A DNA stretch of 6,668 nt from Candidatus Avoscillospira stercoripullorum. GTDB lineage: Bacteria; Bacillota; Clostridia; Oscillospirales; Oscillospiraceae. This document shows positions 5,691 through 6,668 of this stretch, in pieces. Each line of letters starts with the position of its first letter. Position 1 is the first letter of the stretch. The notes under the pieces were generated by a model. That model did no database searches. It was not told the origin of the DNA and saw only the letters and a list, made by a program, of their open reading frames with translations. Position numbers and translations under genes: made by a program. The stretch is taken from positions 1 through 6,668 of the forward strand of contig DVGD01000130.1 of assembly GCA_018712905.1 (NCBI GenBank), in the 5' to 3' direction.

Positions 5691-6668
5691 ATGAAGCAAA
5701 TTAAGATTTTTGACACCACCCTCCGGGACGGCGAGCAGTCCCCGGGGTGCAGCATGAACCTCAAGGAAAAATTGCAGGTGGCCGAGTGCCTGGAAAAGCT
5801 CAAGGTGGACGTCATCGAGGCGGGCTTCGCCATCGCCTCTCCCGGCGACTTTGAATCCGTCCAGGCCATCGCCCGCCAGGTGAAGGACTGCACCGTGGCC
5901 TCCCTGGCGCGCTCCACCGAGAAGGATATCGACACCGCCTGGGAAGCGGTCAAGGACGCCGCCGACCCGCGAATCCACCTCTTTATCGCCACCAGCCCCC
6001 TCCACATGGAGTATAAGCTGAAGATGACCCCGGAGCAGGTGCTCGAGCGCACCGCCGCCATGACGGCGCATGCCAAGAAGTATACCTCCAACGTGGAGTT
6101 CTCCGCCGAGGATGCCACCCGTTCTGACCCGGCGTTTTTGGCCAAGGTGGTGCGCACGGCCATTCAAAACGGCGCCACCGTGGTGAACCTCCCCGACACC
6201 GTAGGCTACACCACCCCCGCCGAGATGCAGGCGCTCATTGCCTATATTCTCGAGCAGGTGGAGGAAGCCCGGGACATTGAGCTTTCCGTACACTGCCACA
6301 ATGACTTGGGGTTGGCCGTGGCCAACGCCCTGGCCGGCGTCCAGGGCGGCGCCACGCAGATCGAGTGCACCATCAACGGCTTGGGCGAGCGAGCCGGCAA
6401 TACCTCTTTGGAAGAGGTGGTCATGGCCATGCGCACCCGCAAGGACGTCTATGATGCCGCCCCTCGGCTGGACACCACCCAGATTTACCGCGCCAGCAAA
6501 ACGGTCTATGACATCATCGGCCAGCCCGCGCCCCTCAACAAGCCCATCGTGGGCAAGAATGCCTTCCTCCACGAGAGCGGCATCCACCAGCACGGCGTTC
6601 TGGCCAACAAGAAGACCTACGAGATCCTCACCCCCGAGTCTGTGGGTATCCGCACCAACAACCTGGTG
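5691..6668 (+). CDS. leuA: 2-isopropylmalate synthase, 5' part (cut by window end)
   Basis: It condenses acetyl-CoA with 2-ketoisovalerate to 2-isopropylmalate, the first committed step of leucine synthesis. The window holds 326 codons with no stop; full-length enzymes are about 510 residues, so the end of the linker region and the C-terminal leucine-binding regulatory domain are missing. The TIM-barrel start is FDTTLRDGEQSPGCSM (7-22), with R12 and metal ligand D13. TSPLHMEYKLKM (101-112) is the substrate-loop region typical of LeuA. HCHND (201-205) supplies metal ligands H201 and H203, GLGERAGN (230-237) supplies N237, and HESGIHQHGVL (294-304) belongs to the linker subdomains. Start ATG 5691 has GAGG (5681-5684) 6 bases upstream, a weaker site than those of ilvB or ilvN. 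Being 13 bases after ilvD it is surely co-transcribed with it. Citramalate or homocitrate synthase are relatives, but the motifs and operon favour LeuA. Confidence 0.93.
   Translation, partial: MKQIKIFDTTLRDGEQSPGCSMNLKEKLQVAECLEKLKVDVIEAGFAIASPGDFESVQAIARQVKDCTVASLARSTEKDIDTAWEAVKDAADPRIHLFIATSPLHMEYKLKMTPEQVLERTAAMTAHAKKYTSNVEFSAEDATRSDPAFLAKVVRTAIQNGATVVNLPDTVGYTTPAEMQALIAYILEQVEEARDIELSVHCHNDLGLAVANALAGVQGGATQIECTINGLGERAGNTSLEEVVMAMRTRKDVYDAAPRLDTTQIYRASKTVYDIIGQPAPLNKPIVGKNAFLHESGIHQHGVLANKKTYEILTPESVGIRTNNLV

Overview
This window looks like chromosomal DNA from a GC-rich, anaerobic Bacillota (Clostridia, plausibly an Oscillospiraceae-like gut lineage). The evidence is a T-box leader, strong AAGGAGG-type ribosome binding sites, heavy use of G/C at third codon positions, clostridial-looking protein sequences, and a structured intergenic repeat of a kind I recall from such genomes. 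The family assignment is inference.

Layout: a probable sigma-A promoter (5-33) feeds a T-box riboswitch (about 41-314) that ends in a perfect 10-bp intrinsic terminator. Next come ilvB (375-2081), ilvN (2092-2643) and ilvC (2624-3643), tightly packed on the + strand. A 369-base gap (3644-4012) has no credible gene. It holds a roughly 248-bp repeat-like element with imperfect terminal inverted repeats and several internal hairpins, then a long purine/pyrimidine hairpin and a short palindrome. After it come ilvD (4013-5677) and the first 326 codons of leuA (5691 to the window edge).

Together the genes make branched-chain amino acids. IlvB/IlvN form acetolactate synthase (catalytic and valine-responsive regulatory subunits). 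IlvC reduces and isomerises the acetohydroxyacids, and IlvD dehydrates the dihydroxyacids to the 2-keto acids that become valine and isoleucine. LeuA diverts 2-ketoisovalerate toward leucine. The T-box should let transcription into ilvB proceed when its cognate tRNA is uncharged. The best candidate specifier is AUC (isoleucine). Whether ilvD-leuA is read through from ilvC or has its own promoter is not clear from the sequence.

I see no phage, defence, CRISPR or other wholly new system. The coding part is an ordinary biosynthetic operon. The most unusual part is the 3659-3972 intergenic region, which looks like a small non-coding mobile or repeat element, perhaps with a second element nested inside it, lying within the operon.
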